Shown here in pieces: positions 40,854-49,185 of a stretch of 64,000 nt of DNA. Position 1 is the stretch's first letter. Each line of letters begins with the position of its first letter. Made by a program: the position numbers and the translations under genes. Below the pieces are notes generated by a model. The model had not been told where the DNA came from, did no database searches, and worked only from the letters and a program-made list of their open reading frames with translations. Source of the stretch: Rubellimicrobium aerolatum (GTDB lineage Bacteria > Pseudomonadota > Alphaproteobacteria > Rhodobacterales > Rhodobacteraceae). The stretch is from contig NZ_JAGGJP010000008.1 in assembly GCF_017872975.1 (NCBI RefSeq), positions 110,113-174,112 of the forward strand, read 5' to 3'.

Positions 40854-41040
40854 GTTCGTGATGCCTTTCGATGTCGCGCGCGCCTGAGACGGGCGGCTCC
40901 GCAGGCGGAGGCGCCGACCGGCGGCGGCCGGGGATGCCGGCGCGCGCAGGGCGGCCGGGGATTGGAGGGGCGGCGACGCGAAACTGGCATTCGGGCGGGC
41001 TGGCGCGCCGGGTCGGCCGGGCCGGGCCCGGGCGGGGCAA

Positions 41041-41069
41041 GAGCTAGTTTGTCCTACTTAAATCGTCAA
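41041..41069 (-). promoter_or_regulatory. Candidate promoter of the TonB-receptor gene
   Basis: On the minus strand TTGACG (41069-41064), 17 bp, TAGCTC (41046-41041). The stretch AGTAGGACAAACT between them is AT-richer than its surroundings and ends in AGT/ACT symmetry, so a metal regulator site is possible. The -10 fit is poor. Confidence 0.3.
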
Positions 41070-41090
41070 CCATCCGCGAGGCCCGCCTCC

Positions 41091-41849
41091 TCAGCCGTAG
41101 TGGAGCGCCACCGGGCGGCCGTCGACTTGGCGGACAGGGACCGGCGTGCCGTAGAGCGCGCCCAGACGCTCCTCCGTCAGGACCTCGGCCGGCGCGCCCT
41201 CGAAGGCGAGGCGTCCTTCCTTGAGCGCGACGATGCGGTCGGCGTGGGCGGCGGCGTAGTTCACCTCGTGGATCACCACGACGACCGTGCGGCCGTGCCG
41301 GTCGGCCACCTCGCGCAGGGTCCGCATCAGGTGGCGGGCGTGAGCCATGTCGAGGTTGTTCAGGGGTTCGTCGAGCAGGAGATAGTCCGTCTCCTGCGCG
41401 AAGGTCATCGCCACGAGCGCGCGCTGGCGCTGGCCGCCGGACACCTCGTCGGCGTAGCGGTCGCCCAGGTCGTGCAGGCCGAAGAGGGCCAGCGCCTGCT
41501 CGACCTTGGCGCGGTCCCCGGAGCCGGGGCGGCCGCGATGATGGGGGTAGCGCCCGAACTCCACGAGGTCGCGCAAGGTCAGGCGCGCGCCGAACACGGT
41601 GTCCTGCCGCAGGATCGCCAGCTTGAGAGCGAGGCGGTCGGTCGGCGTCCGCGTCACGTCGAGGCCGTCGAAGCTGATCCGCCCGGCCTGCAACTTTTGC
41701 AGGCGGGCCATCAGCGACAGCAGCGTGGACTTGCCCGCGCCGTTGGGGCCGATGAGCGCCGTGACGCCGCCCGATGGCAGGCGGAGCGTCACGTCGCTCA
41801 GGATGGGACGGCCCGAAATGGCATGGCTCACGCCCAGGATCTCGATCAT
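41091..41849 (-). CDS. Iron-siderophore ABC transporter ATP-binding protein
   Basis: 252 aa, FepC/CeuD type. Walker A IGPNGAGKSTLL near residue 33, Q-loop ILRQDTVFGARLTLRDLV, signature VSGGQRQRALVAM near 137, Walker B DYLLLDEPLNNLDM near 156, and the switch His in VVVIHEVNYAAAHAD. The Q-loop variant with ILRQ and the LNNLDM D-loop are typical of the CeuD/FatE/VctC subgroup that imports catecholate or citrate-type siderophores. Last gene of a binding protein-permease-permease-ATPase operon, overlapping the permease by 4 bp. Confidence 0.93.
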   Translation of the reverse strand: MIEILGVSHAISGRPILSDVTLRLPSGGVTALIGPNGAGKSTLLSLMARLQKLQAGRISFDGLDVTRTPTDRLALKLAILRQDTVFGARLTLRDLVEFGRYPHHRGRPGSGDRAKVEQALALFGLHDLGDRYADEVSGGQRQRALVAMTFAQETDYLLLDEPLNNLDMAHARHLMRTLREVADRHGRTVVVVIHEVNYAAAHADRIVALKEGRLAFEGAPAEVLTEERLGALYGTPVPVRQVDGRPVALHYG

Positions 41850-42805
41850 CGCGCGCGCTCCCGCAGGACGAGGACAAGGAAGGCGAGGCCGCCCAGGAAC
41901 TCTACCACCACGCCCAGCGTGGCGGTCAGACCCAGGAGGCGCTCGACCACGAGTTGTCCGCCGACCAGCGCGATCCCGGCGATCAGCGCGGCGGCGGGAA
42001 GGAGGAGGGCGTGGCGGTGCGTCCGCATCAGCCGGTCGGCCAGGGCGGTCACCAGGAGGCCGAAGAAGGTCACGGGGCCGACAAGGGCGGTCGAGGCGCT
42101 GACCAGCGCCGCTACCAGCACCAGGACCAGGAGGACGGAGCGGGCGTGGTCGAGGCCAAGGCCGATGGCCGGGTCGCGGCCGAGCGCCAGCACGTCGAGC
42201 CGGTGGCGCATCCGCCAGGCGCCAAGGCCGGCGGCGGCGGACAGGAAGGCGGCTAGGGCGAGGAGCTGCGAGTCGATGGCGCCGAAGCTCGCGAAGGAGC
42301 TGGCCTGCGCCACAACGAAGTCGTTGGGGTCGATGAGGCGCTGCAGGAAGCCCGACAGGCTGCGGAACAGCACGCCCAGGATCAGGCCGGTCAGCACCAT
42401 GCGGTGGAGATCCTGCCGCGCCGAGCCGAGCAGCGTGCCGAAGAGGAGGAGCGCCGCCCCCATCAACAGCCCGAACTCCAGCCCGAAGCGGAGGAGGGCG
42501 GGCAGGGCCGCCGCGCCCACGCCGCCGAGGGCGAACACGAGCCCGGTCTGGAGCAGCACGAAGAGCGCGTCAAAGCCCATGACGGACGGGGTAAGGATGC
42601 GGTTGCCGCTGACGGTCTGGAAGAGGACGGTCGCCGTCGCGATGGCCGCGCCCACGACGAGGAGGGCGGCGAGGCGCGTTCCCCGCCAGGCCAGGACGAA
42701 GCCCCAGTCCCCCCGCGCGCCCAGCGTCAGGAAGGCGGCGCAGAGGGCGAGAAGCAGGACCAGGAGGGTCGCGAGGCGCTTATCCGGCACGGCCGGGCCT
42801 GCCAT
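41846..42805 (-). CDS. Iron-siderophore ABC transporter permease (FecCD family)
   Basis: 319 aa, 9-10 transmembrane helices. Contains VLFQTVSGNRILTPSVMGFDALF near residue 62 (the FecCD GNPLADPxxLG equivalent, given here in part as NRILTPSVMGFD), LALGRDPAIGLGLDH (coupling loop) near 210, and LVGPVTFFGLLVTALADRL near 247. This is the CeuC/FatC-like partner. It begins 26 bp inside the first permease gene. Confidence 0.92.
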   Translation of the reverse strand: MAGPAVPDKRLATLLVLLLALCAAFLTLGARGDWGFVLAWRGTRLAALLVVGAAIATATVLFQTVSGNRILTPSVMGFDALFVLLQTGLVFALGGVGAAALPALLRFGLEFGLLMGAALLLFGTLLGSARQDLHRMVLTGLILGVLFRSLSGFLQRLIDPNDFVVAQASSFASFGAIDSQLLALAAFLSAAAGLGAWRMRHRLDVLALGRDPAIGLGLDHARSVLLVLVLVAALVSASTALVGPVTFFGLLVTALADRLMRTHRHALLLPAAALIAGIALVGGQLVVERLLGLTATLGVVVEFLGGLAFLVLVLRERAR

Positions 42806-43727
42806 GGAGCAGCAGGAGGAACACCACCGCGCCCACGACGCCGAGAACGGTGCCGACCGGGATCTCGTAGGGGTGGCGCACGATCCGCCCGATGAGGTCG
42901 CAAGCCAGCACCAGCGTCGCCCCGAGCAGCGCCACGCCGGGCAGCGTCGCCCGCAGGTTGTCGCCCAGGAGGCGGCTCGCGATGTTGGGGACGACGATGC
43001 CGACGAAGGGAATCATGCCCACGGTCGCCACCGTCAGCGCCGAGACGACCGACACGATGAGGAGCCCGAGGAGCACGACCCTGCCGTAGTCGAGCCCGAG
43101 GCTGACGCTCGCCTCGCGGCCCAGGCCCGCGATGGTGAAGCGGTCGGCGGCGAGGTAGGCCGCCACCGCCACCGCGCCCGAGGCCCAGAGGAGCTCGTAG
43201 CGGCCGAGGATCACGCCCGAGAACTCCCCATTGGTCCAGACCTCGACGTATTGGAGGAGGTCGAGCTGGTAGCCGATGAAGACGACCACCGCGCCGATGA
43301 CCGAGCCGTAGACCAGCGCCACCATCGGCACGAGGAGCGGCTGCGTGGGCGGGAGGCGGCGCACGACGAGGAGGAGCCCCCCGGTGGCGAGGAGGGCGCA
43401 GAGGCTCGCGGCGGCCATCTGCGCCAGGATCGGCGCGTCGGACCAGAACAGGGTGACGAGGAGGATGCCCAGCGCCGCGCCTTGGCCGGTGCCGGAGGTC
43501 GTGGGTTCCACGTAGCGGTTGCGGACCAGCATCTGCATGACGAGGCCCGCCACCGCCATCGACGCGCCCGTGAGGATCACGGCCAGGGTGCGGGGCAGGC
43601 GGCTGACCAGCAGCACGCCCCAGGCCCCGGGGTTGCCGGGCGCGAGGTCGATCACGCCCGTGAGCAGGCTCGCCACCGCAAGGACGGCGAGCAGCGCCGC
43701 CGTCCCCCATGTCACCCCGGCCGTCAC
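42780..43727 (-). CDS. Iron-siderophore ABC transporter permease (FecCD family)
   Basis: 315 aa, 9-10 transmembrane helices, the CeuB/FatD-like partner. SRLPRTLAVILTGASMAVAG near residue 45, MQMLVRNRYVEPTTSGTGQGA near 66 (residues given in part), GREASVSLGLDYGRVV (coupling loop) and GMIPFVGIVVPNIASRLLG near 236 are all FecCD features. The two permeases form the heterodimeric channel. It lies 3 bp after the binding-protein gene. Confidence 0.92.
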   Translation of the reverse strand: MTAGVTWGTAALLAVLAVASLLTGVIDLAPGNPGAWGVLLVSRLPRTLAVILTGASMAVAGLVMQMLVRNRYVEPTTSGTGQGAALGILLVTLFWSDAPILAQMAAASLCALLATGGLLLVVRRLPPTQPLLVPMVALVYGSVIGAVVVFIGYQLDLLQYVEVWTNGEFSGVILGRYELLWASGAVAVAAYLAADRFTIAGLGREASVSLGLDYGRVVLLGLLIVSVVSALTVATVGMIPFVGIVVPNIASRLLGDNLRATLPGVALLGATLVLACDLIGRIVRHPYEIPVGTVLGVVGAVVFLLLLHGRPGRAG

Positions 43728-43730
43728 CGA

Positions 43731-44633
43731 TCAGCTCGCCGAGCCGAAGGCCTTGATGATCCGGTCGAGGTTGCGCGACAGGGCCTGCACCCCGCCGCCC
43801 GCGACGTAGGACTCGGCGGCCGGCAGGTAGATGACCTGGCCCTCGCGCCAGGCGGTCGTCTCGGACACGAGGGCGTTGTCGAGCGTCGCCTGGGCGCGCG
43901 CGTCCTCGGAGCCGATGGCGGCGGCGCGGTCGATGACGATCAGCCAGTCGGGGTCGGCGTCGCGGATGAACTCGAAGCCGATGGCCTCGCCGTGGGTGTC
44001 GGTGGCGAGGCCCTCGACGGCCTGCGGCAGCCCGAGGTCGGCGTGCAGCCAGCCGAAGCGCGAGCCCGCGCCATAGGCCGACATCTTGGGGCCGTTGGTC
44101 AGCACCACGAGCGCCGTGCCCTTGCCGGCCACGGCGACACGCGCCTGCGCGAGCTTGGCTTCCACGTCGGCCTTCAGCGCCTGCGCCTCGGCCTCGCGGC
44201 CCAGGATCGCGCCGTAGGCGTCGAGCCGGGACAGCGCGGTGCCCACGAGGTCGGTGCCGGGGATGGTCATGTCGATGGTCGGGGCGACGCCCGCCAGCGC
44301 CTCGGCCTGCGCCGCCGAGCGACCGCCGGCGATCACGAGGTCGGGGGCCAGGGCGTTCACCGCCTCGAAGTCGGGCTCGAAGAGGGTGCCGACGGGCTCG
44401 GCTTCGGCCACGAAGTCCTGAAGGTAGTCGAGCGATACCTGGTTCGGGACGCCGGCGGCGGTGGCCCCGAGCGCGTCCAGCGTGTCCATCGCCGCCACGT
44501 CGAAGACGACGAGGCTGGCGGGCTGCTGGGGCACCTCGACGGGTCCGCGGGCGGTCTCGACCGTGACGGTCTGCGCGAAGGCGGGCGAAGCCAGAAGAAG
44601 GGTTGCCGCGGTCAGCGCGGAAAGGCGGCGCAT
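43731..44633 (-). CDS. Iron-siderophore ABC transporter substrate-binding protein
   Basis: 300 aa periplasmic protein of the CeuA/FatB/VctP type. Signal peptide residues 1-21 (ALTAATLLLASPAFAQ). Features: PASLVVFDVAAMDTLDALG near residue 38, LAPDLVIAGGRSAAQAEAL near 96 and SAYGAGSRFGWLHADLGLP near 190, all common to the subgroup. It is anchored as a soluble protein; no lipobox is seen. ATG chosen at the signal peptide, with caggaga before it. Together with the TonB receptor it indicates siderophore uptake; no siderophore synthesis genes lie in the window. Confidence 0.93.
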   Translation of the reverse strand: MRRLSALTAATLLLASPAFAQTVTVETARGPVEVPQQPASLVVFDVAAMDTLDALGATAAGVPNQVSLDYLQDFVAEAEPVGTLFEPDFEAVNALAPDLVIAGGRSAAQAEALAGVAPTIDMTIPGTDLVGTALSRLDAYGAILGREAEAQALKADVEAKLAQARVAVAGKGTALVVLTNGPKMSAYGAGSRFGWLHADLGLPQAVEGLATDTHGEAIGFEFIRDADPDWLIVIDRAAAIGSEDARAQATLDNALVSETTAWREGQVIYLPAAESYVAGGGVQALSRNLDRIIKAFGSAS

Positions 44634-44774
44634 GGGAGGGTCTCCTGCTATGGACGGGGGCCCAGCGTCCTGGCTCGGAATCGGCGTCCTGGCGGCGCTA
44701 GTGGCCCCGGAGGTAGCGCATCGGTCGAAGGCCGTCCAGACAGTAAGTTGAGTGAAAGAGTAGGAGACCGGAGC

Positions 44775-44801
44775 GGGGCCGCCCGCGACCGGGGCGGCCC
44801 C
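44775..44801. terminator. Perfect 10-bp GC hairpin at the end of the DUF2218 transcript
   Basis: GGGGCCGCCC (44775-44784) and GGGCGGCCCC (44792-44801) are exact inverted repeats around a 7-base loop, 6 bp after the stop of the minus-strand DUF2218 gene. No T-run on either strand, so a stabilising or Rho-assisted terminator is more likely than a classical one. Confidence 0.55.
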
Positions 44802-44806
44802 ATGGC

Positions 44807-45124
44807 TCAGGCGGGCTGCCAATCGAAGGCGAGCGGCGCCTCGCGGAAGGCGAAGCGGTCGAGATGGCGCTGGACCGCGCCCTTGAGGCCGTCGAGCTGG
44901 CCTTCCGCGCTCGCGGCGAGGCAGCATTGGAGGGCGTCGTCGGTGGCGGTCAACGTGAGAACCGCCTCGCCCGGCCAGTCGGCGCCGCGCGCGTCGCGAG
45001 GGAAGGTTACGGTGCCCAGGGTGTCGTCGAACTCGACCCGGAGGTTATGGGTCCAATGCTTGCAGAGCTGCTGGAGATACTTGGAGGCGTGCGGGGTGGG
45101 CACGCGCGCGATGGCGCTGGGCAT
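44807..45124 (-). CDS. DUF2218 domain-containing protein
   Basis: 105 aa, a complete DUF2218 domain: IARVPTPHASKYLQQLCKHW at the N-terminus with the conserved His and Lys, EFDDTLGTVTFPRDARGAD in the middle and LDRFAFREAPLAFDWQ at the end. Function unknown to me; such proteins often lie next to siderophore-interacting ferric reductases, some even fused to them. It follows the PadR gene by 2 bp and reads toward the siderophore importer, so an iron-linked role is likely. Confidence 0.85.
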   Translation of the reverse strand: MPSAIARVPTPHASKYLQQLCKHWTHNLRVEFDDTLGTVTFPRDARGADWPGEAVLTLTATDDALQCCLAASAEGQLDGLKGAVQRHLDRFAFREAPLAFDWQPA

Positions 45125-45126
45125 GG

Positions 45127-45696
45127 TCAGAGCCTTTCGATCTTGCGGGCCGCCTCGTCGATGAGAGCGGCTGCGTCGAGGATCAGCGCCCGGTCCGCGC
45201 CGTCCTGGCTGAAGCGTCCGTGAAGCGCGGCCTTGAGGTTCTGCATGGCGCGGCGGATGGGAGTGGCGTCGGTGCGCTCCTGCACCTGGGCCAGAGCCGT
45301 AAGGCGGGCGAGGGCGGCCTCGACCTCGGCGGCGCGCTCGGCAAGGTGCTGGCGCCCGGCCTCGGTGGCGGCGGCGACCTTTCGCGCGCCCTCGCCCGCC
45401 GCCTCCTCGGCGAGGCCCATGTCGAGGAGCAGCGTCAGCGTTGGATAGACGACGCCGGGGCTGGGCGCGTAGGCGCCCCCCGAGCGGGCCTCCATCTCGC
45501 GGATGAGGTCGTATCCGTGGCGCGGCGCCTCGGCCACGAGCCAGAGGAGCACGAGGCGCAGCTCGCCGGGCTCGAAGACGCGGCGACGGCCGCCACGGGT
45601 GTCGAGCGCAGGGCCATGCTCCGCGCCGCGAGGGCCGCGACCAGGCCGGGCGAAATGGCGCCGTCCACCGAAGGGGGGGTGATGGGGGTGATGCAT
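45127..45696 (-). CDS. PadR-family transcriptional regulator with His-rich N-terminus (YqjI-like)
   Basis: 189 aa. N-terminal tail MHHPHHPPFGGRRHF can bind metal. The winged helix follows (FEPGELRLVLLWLVAEAPRHG, YDLIREMEARSGGAYAPSPG, VYPTLTLLLDMGLAEEA), then a helical dimerisation domain. The pattern equals E. coli YqjI, a nickel-responsive repressor of a ferric reductase gene. Here it heads a two-gene transcript with DUF2218. An AT-rich imperfect dyad 29-51 bp upstream (45725-45747) may be its own operator. Confidence 0.88.
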   Translation of the reverse strand: MHHPHHPPFGGRRHFARPGRGPRGAEHGPALDTRGGRRRVFEPGELRLVLLWLVAEAPRHGYDLIREMEARSGGAYAPSPGVVYPTLTLLLDMGLAEEAAGEGARKVAAATEAGRQHLAERAAEVEAALARLTALAQVQERTDATPIRRAMQNLKAALHGRFSQDGADRALILDAAALIDEAARKIERL

Positions 45697-45724
45697 GGAT
45701 GATCCTTCGCGATGATGCCGACGT

Positions 45725-45747
45725 AAGATATAACTTGTAACGATCTT
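45725..45747. promoter_or_regulatory. Candidate PadR operator
   Basis: AAGAT (45725-45729) and ATCTT (45743-45747) are inverted around 13 AT-rich bases, shortly upstream of the PadR start in an otherwise GC-rich region. The arms are short, so this is tentative. Confidence 0.3.
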
Positions 45748-45873
45748 CGCAAGGGCCGGGCGATCACGGGCCCTGCCGGGGATGGGCTAAGGGTCCGGGG
45801 CTTCGTCCTGCGCGCCGCGACGGAATCCACATCGAGCCGCGTTGAAGGGGCGCAGTTCTGGTGGAGACCCCCA

Positions 45874-46326
45874 ATGCATCCGTTCCGTCCGCTGGCCTTG
45901 GCCGCCCTCGCCCTGCCGCTTCTGGCCGCCTCGCTCTCCGCCCAGGACGCGTCCAGCGCGGCCTTGCCCGATGTGGTCGCGCAGCTCGGGCTCACCGAGG
46001 TGGAGGCGCACAGCCATCGCGGCGAGGGACGGCACCTTCAGGGACGGCTGCCCGAGGGGGCCTGGGTCGAGGTGGACCTCCACCGCGACGGCCGCGTGGA
46101 GGAGGTCGAGGCTCACGATGGCGACGGCTTCCCGATCGCGGCCGTGGCGGCGCTGGTGCCCGAGGCGGTGCGCGCGAGCCCGTCCTTTCCGGCCGAGGCG
46201 CGGCTGCACAAGCTGGACTGGGACGGCGACCGGATCGAGATCGAGGGCCGCGACGGCGAAGGCCGGGAGTTCGAGGCGGAGTTCGCCACGGATGGCCGGC
46301 TGATCGAGATGGACGTGGAGGACTGA
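45874..46326 (+). CDS. Exported small acidic protein, PepSY-like
   Basis: 150 aa. Signal peptide residues 1-23 (LALAALALPLLAASLSAQ). The mature part has two similar beta-alpha units, roughly VVAQLGLTEVEAHSHRGEG and HLQGRLPEGAWVEVDLHRDG, then a second unit with IEIEGRDGEGREFEAEF, like the PepSY domains that inhibit proteases or bind metals in the periplasm. It contains many Asp/Glu and several His. Not a family I can name with certainty. Single gene, divergent from padR after 177 bp. Confidence 0.75.
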   Translation: MHPFRPLALAALALPLLAASLSAQDASSAALPDVVAQLGLTEVEAHSHRGEGRHLQGRLPEGAWVEVDLHRDGRVEEVEAHDGDGFPIAAVAALVPEAVRASPSFPAEARLHKLDWDGDRIEIEGRDGEGREFEAEFATDGRLIEMDVED

Positions 46327-46539
46327 CCCTCGCCCGGTGTTGAGCCGGCTGGCGCGCTCCGTTCGGCCGGTCAGGGTCGCGGAGCGGCGAACCCGCCTCG
46401 GCCGCGATGATGGTCCGGGCGGTCCTGAAGCATCGCGGCCCGGGTCGCGCGACGACCACGATGCGCGACTTCGGCCTGGCCAAGCAACGCGTGACCAGGC
46501 CGTCGGGAAGGCTTTTCCTGGCTTGCCTCTCGGGAACGC
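46327..46539. other. Spacer with no recognised gene
   Basis: Between the small exported protein and the recognisable part of a proline-racemase pseudogene. It may be the eroded 3' end of that pseudogene, but I could not match it. Confidence 0.4.
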
Positions 46540-47061
46540 GTCGCCGCCATCCTCGTTCCGGTTCCGTTCGGGCTGTCGCCGATCGGCGCGCGCCCGAGAG
46601 TGGCCCGGCGAGGAGGCAGAAGGAGACGTGACGCCAGTCCGGGTTCTCGGGATGCTGCGAGCCCAGTTGCGCGCGGGCGGCGTTGGTGATCCTGACGCCG
46701 AGCCTGACGAGATCGTGAGCCTCGCCCGTCCTGAGCGCGCAGCCCAGCGCCGCCGCGTCCAGGATCACGAAGCTGCTGCCTCCGCGGACGGTATCGACCC
46801 GCGGTCCCCCGAGCCCCTCGACGTCCAGCTTCGCGTCGAGCCACGCCGCGAAGGACGGGAGGTTGCGACGAAGATGCGTTCGGCCTTGCCGTTCCGGCAT
46901 CCGCCCGCACCCGGACCAGGCCGCCCGGCGCCTCAAGCACGAGGTGGGTTTCCGGCTCCAGCATCGGGACGATCCCGGCGTCGAGCAGCACGGTCGCCAC
47001 GCAGATCGAGCTCGCCTTCGGCATGGGCGGAGATCACGTGGATGGTCCTGCCGGAGCGCAC
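46540..47061 (-). pseudogene. Proline racemase / hydroxyproline epimerase family pseudogene with internal deletion
   Basis: Minus strand, starting 1 bp after the demethylase stop with [20 protein letters not shown], the family N-terminus. About 75 residues that should follow, including the first catalytic Cys, are deleted. Then, in other frames, [88 protein letters not shown] and [19 protein letters not shown], ending near DSPNGTGTR. At least three frame changes. The same-strand spacing shows it was once the second gene of the demethylase operon. Confidence 0.8.
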
Positions 47062-47062
47062 C

Positions 47063-49099
47063 TCAGAGGTCCTTCACCAGCCGCAGCGCGTCATAGATCG
47101 CCGCATGGGTGTTGCGCGAGGCTACCGCGTCGCCGATGCGGAACAGCCGGAACCGCCCCTCGGGGTTCCGCACGATCCCCTGCGCGCGCCCCGTCGCCAG
47201 CGCCTCGTGATCCACCTCGCCGCTGTTCGCCGACAGCGCCCTGAGGTCGAAATACACCTCGTCCAGCGGCCGCGTCCCGTGGTTCACCACCACCTGATCG
47301 ACGACCCTCTCGCGCGTCATGTCGCCGTAGTCGCTCCCCAGCGTCGCGACGAGTTGGTTCCCCTCCCGCCGCACCGCCACCAGCCGCCACGTCACCGTGA
47401 AGGTCACGTCCCGCCGCTGAAGGCTCCGCATATAGGGCACGAGGTTCATCGCCATGACCTCGGGCGCGAAGGACCGATCCGGCGTCACGACCTCCACCCT
47501 GGCCCCCGTCGCGGCGATCATCTCGGCGGCCTGGAGCCCCGCGTGGTCGCCGGCGTCGTCATGGACCAGCACGTTCGTCCCCGGCCGCGCGTCCCCCGCC
47601 AGGATGTCCCAGGCCGAGACCACCAGATCGTTCCCCGCCCGCAGCACCTCCGTATGCGGCAGCCCGCCCGTGGCGACGATCACCTCGTCGGGCTCGGTCG
47701 CCAGCACCGCCCCGGCGTCCGCGAAGGTGTTGAAGTGGAAGCGCACGCCCTTCTTCTCGCACTGCGCCATCCGCCAGGCGACGATGGAGATCATCTCCCG
47801 CCGCCGCTCGCTTTGCGCCGTCAGCCGGATCTGCCCGCCGGGCTCGTCCGCCGCCTCGAAGACCGTGACCGCGTGCCCCCGCTCGGCCGCGACTCGCGCC
47901 GCCTCCAGCCCTGCTGGGCCCGCGCCCACCACCGTGACGCGCTTGCGCGCCGGGGCAGGGGGGATCGCGTGCGGCATCGACCCCTCGCGCCCGGTGGCCG
48001 GGTTGTGGATGCAATAGGCCGCGCCGCCCTGGTAGATGCGATCCAGGCAGTAGTTCGCCCCCACGCACGGCCGGATGTCGTCCTCGCGCCCCTCCAGCAC
48101 CTTCCGCATCAGGTGAGGATCGGCCATGTGCGCCCGCGTCATCCCCACCATGTCGAGCTTGCCCTCGGCGATGGCGAATCGCGCCGTCGCGAGGTCGGGG
48201 ATCTTGGCGGCGTGGAACACCGGGAACCCCGTCGCCGCCCGCACCTCGCCCGCGAAGTCGAGATGCGGCGCGTTCGCCATCCCCTGGATCGGGATCACGT
48301 CCGTCAGCGCCGCGTCGGTGTCGATGCGCCCCCGGATGACGTTCAGGAAGTCCACGAGCCCGCTGTCCCGCAGCCGCCGCGCGATCTCGAACCCCTCGGC
48401 CCGGGTGATGCCGCCCGGATGCGCCTCGTCGAACACGCCACGCACGCCGACGATGAAGTCGGGGCCGCACCGCTCGCGCACCGCCCGCAGCACGTCGAAG
48501 GTGAAGCGCAGCCGGTTGTCGAGAGACCCGCCATAGGGCGCCTCGAGGTCGTTGGTCAGCGGCGACCAGAACTGGTCCATCAGGTGCCCGTAGGCCTCGA
48601 ACTCGATGCCATCGACGCCCGCGGCCTTCATCCGCTCGGCGGCGTCGGCGTAGTCGCCGATCACCCGCGCGATGTCCCAGTCCTCCATCCGCTTCGGAAA
48701 GGCCCGGTGCGACGCCTCCCGCTCGTGGCTGGGCGACACCACCGGCAGCCAGTCCCCCTTGTCCCAGCGCGTCCTGCGCCCAAGGTGCGTGAGCTGGATC
48801 ATCACCGCCGCGCCGTGGTCGTGGCACTCGTCCACGAGCTGGCGCATCCAGCCCACCACCTCGTCCTTCCAGGCCAGGATGTTGTTGAACACCGGCGGGC
48901 TGTCCCGCGCCACGGAGGCCGAGCCCGCCGTCATCGTCAGCGCCACGCCGGCGCGGGCCCGTTCCACGTGATAGGCGCGGTAACGCTCCTTCGGCATCCC
49001 GTCCTCGGGATAGGCGGGCTCGTGGCTGGTGATCATCACCCGATTGCGGAGCGTCAGGTGCTTGAGCCGGTAGGGCTGGAGAAGGGGGTCGTGGATCAT
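47063..49099 (-). CDS. NADH:flavin oxidoreductase/FAD-binding protein, N-methylproline-demethylase-like
   Basis: 678 aa. Residues 1-375 are an FMN-binding Old-Yellow-Enzyme barrel (LRNRVMITSHEPAYPEDGMPK, in part; GAAVMIQLTHLGRR; Cys-rich cluster CVGANYCLDRIY and YCIHNP for a 4Fe-4S centre near 340-365). Residues 385-678 are an FAD/NAD domain (VTVVGAGPAGLEAARVAAERG). The layout equals trimethylamine and dimethylglycine-type dehydrogenases and the demethylases of proline betaine catabolism (StcD, HpbB1). The decayed hydroxyproline-epimerase gene behind it supports a proline- or hydroxyproline-betaine substrate. Divergent from its likely TetR regulator. Confidence 0.88.
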   Translation of the reverse strand: MIHDPLLQPYRLKHLTLRNRVMITSHEPAYPEDGMPKERYRAYHVERARAGVALTMTAGSASVARDSPPVFNNILAWKDEVVGWMRQLVDECHDHGAAVMIQLTHLGRRTRWDKGDWLPVVSPSHEREASHRAFPKRMEDWDIARVIGDYADAAERMKAAGVDGIEFEAYGHLMDQFWSPLTNDLEAPYGGSLDNRLRFTFDVLRAVRERCGPDFIVGVRGVFDEAHPGGITRAEGFEIARRLRDSGLVDFLNVIRGRIDTDAALTDVIPIQGMANAPHLDFAGEVRAATGFPVFHAAKIPDLATARFAIAEGKLDMVGMTRAHMADPHLMRKVLEGREDDIRPCVGANYCLDRIYQGGAAYCIHNPATGREGSMPHAIPPAPARKRVTVVGAGPAGLEAARVAAERGHAVTVFEAADEPGGQIRLTAQSERRREMISIVAWRMAQCEKKGVRFHFNTFADAGAVLATEPDEVIVATGGLPHTEVLRAGNDLVVSAWDILAGDARPGTNVLVHDDAGDHAGLQAAEMIAATGARVEVVTPDRSFAPEVMAMNLVPYMRSLQRRDVTFTVTWRLVAVRREGNQLVATLGSDYGDMTRERVVDQVVVNHGTRPLDEVYFDLRALSANSGEVDHEALATGRAQGIVRNPEGRFRLFRIGDAVASRNTHAAIYDALRLVKDL

Positions 49100-49148
49100 G
49101 GCGAGGGGTTTCCGCAAAGGTGGCGACGTCCGAAGGGCTAGACCCCTC

Positions 49149-49185
49149 TGTTCACCTGTGTCAAGATCGTGTCCATGGATGAACA
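49149..49185. promoter_or_regulatory. Divergent operator region between demethylase and tetR
   Basis: TGTTCA (49149-49154) and TGAACA (49180-49185) form an inverted pair with a 25-bp spacer, and TTGACA on the minus strand (49164-49159) could be the -35 box of the demethylase gene. The right arm lies inside the first codons of tetR. Confidence 0.35.
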
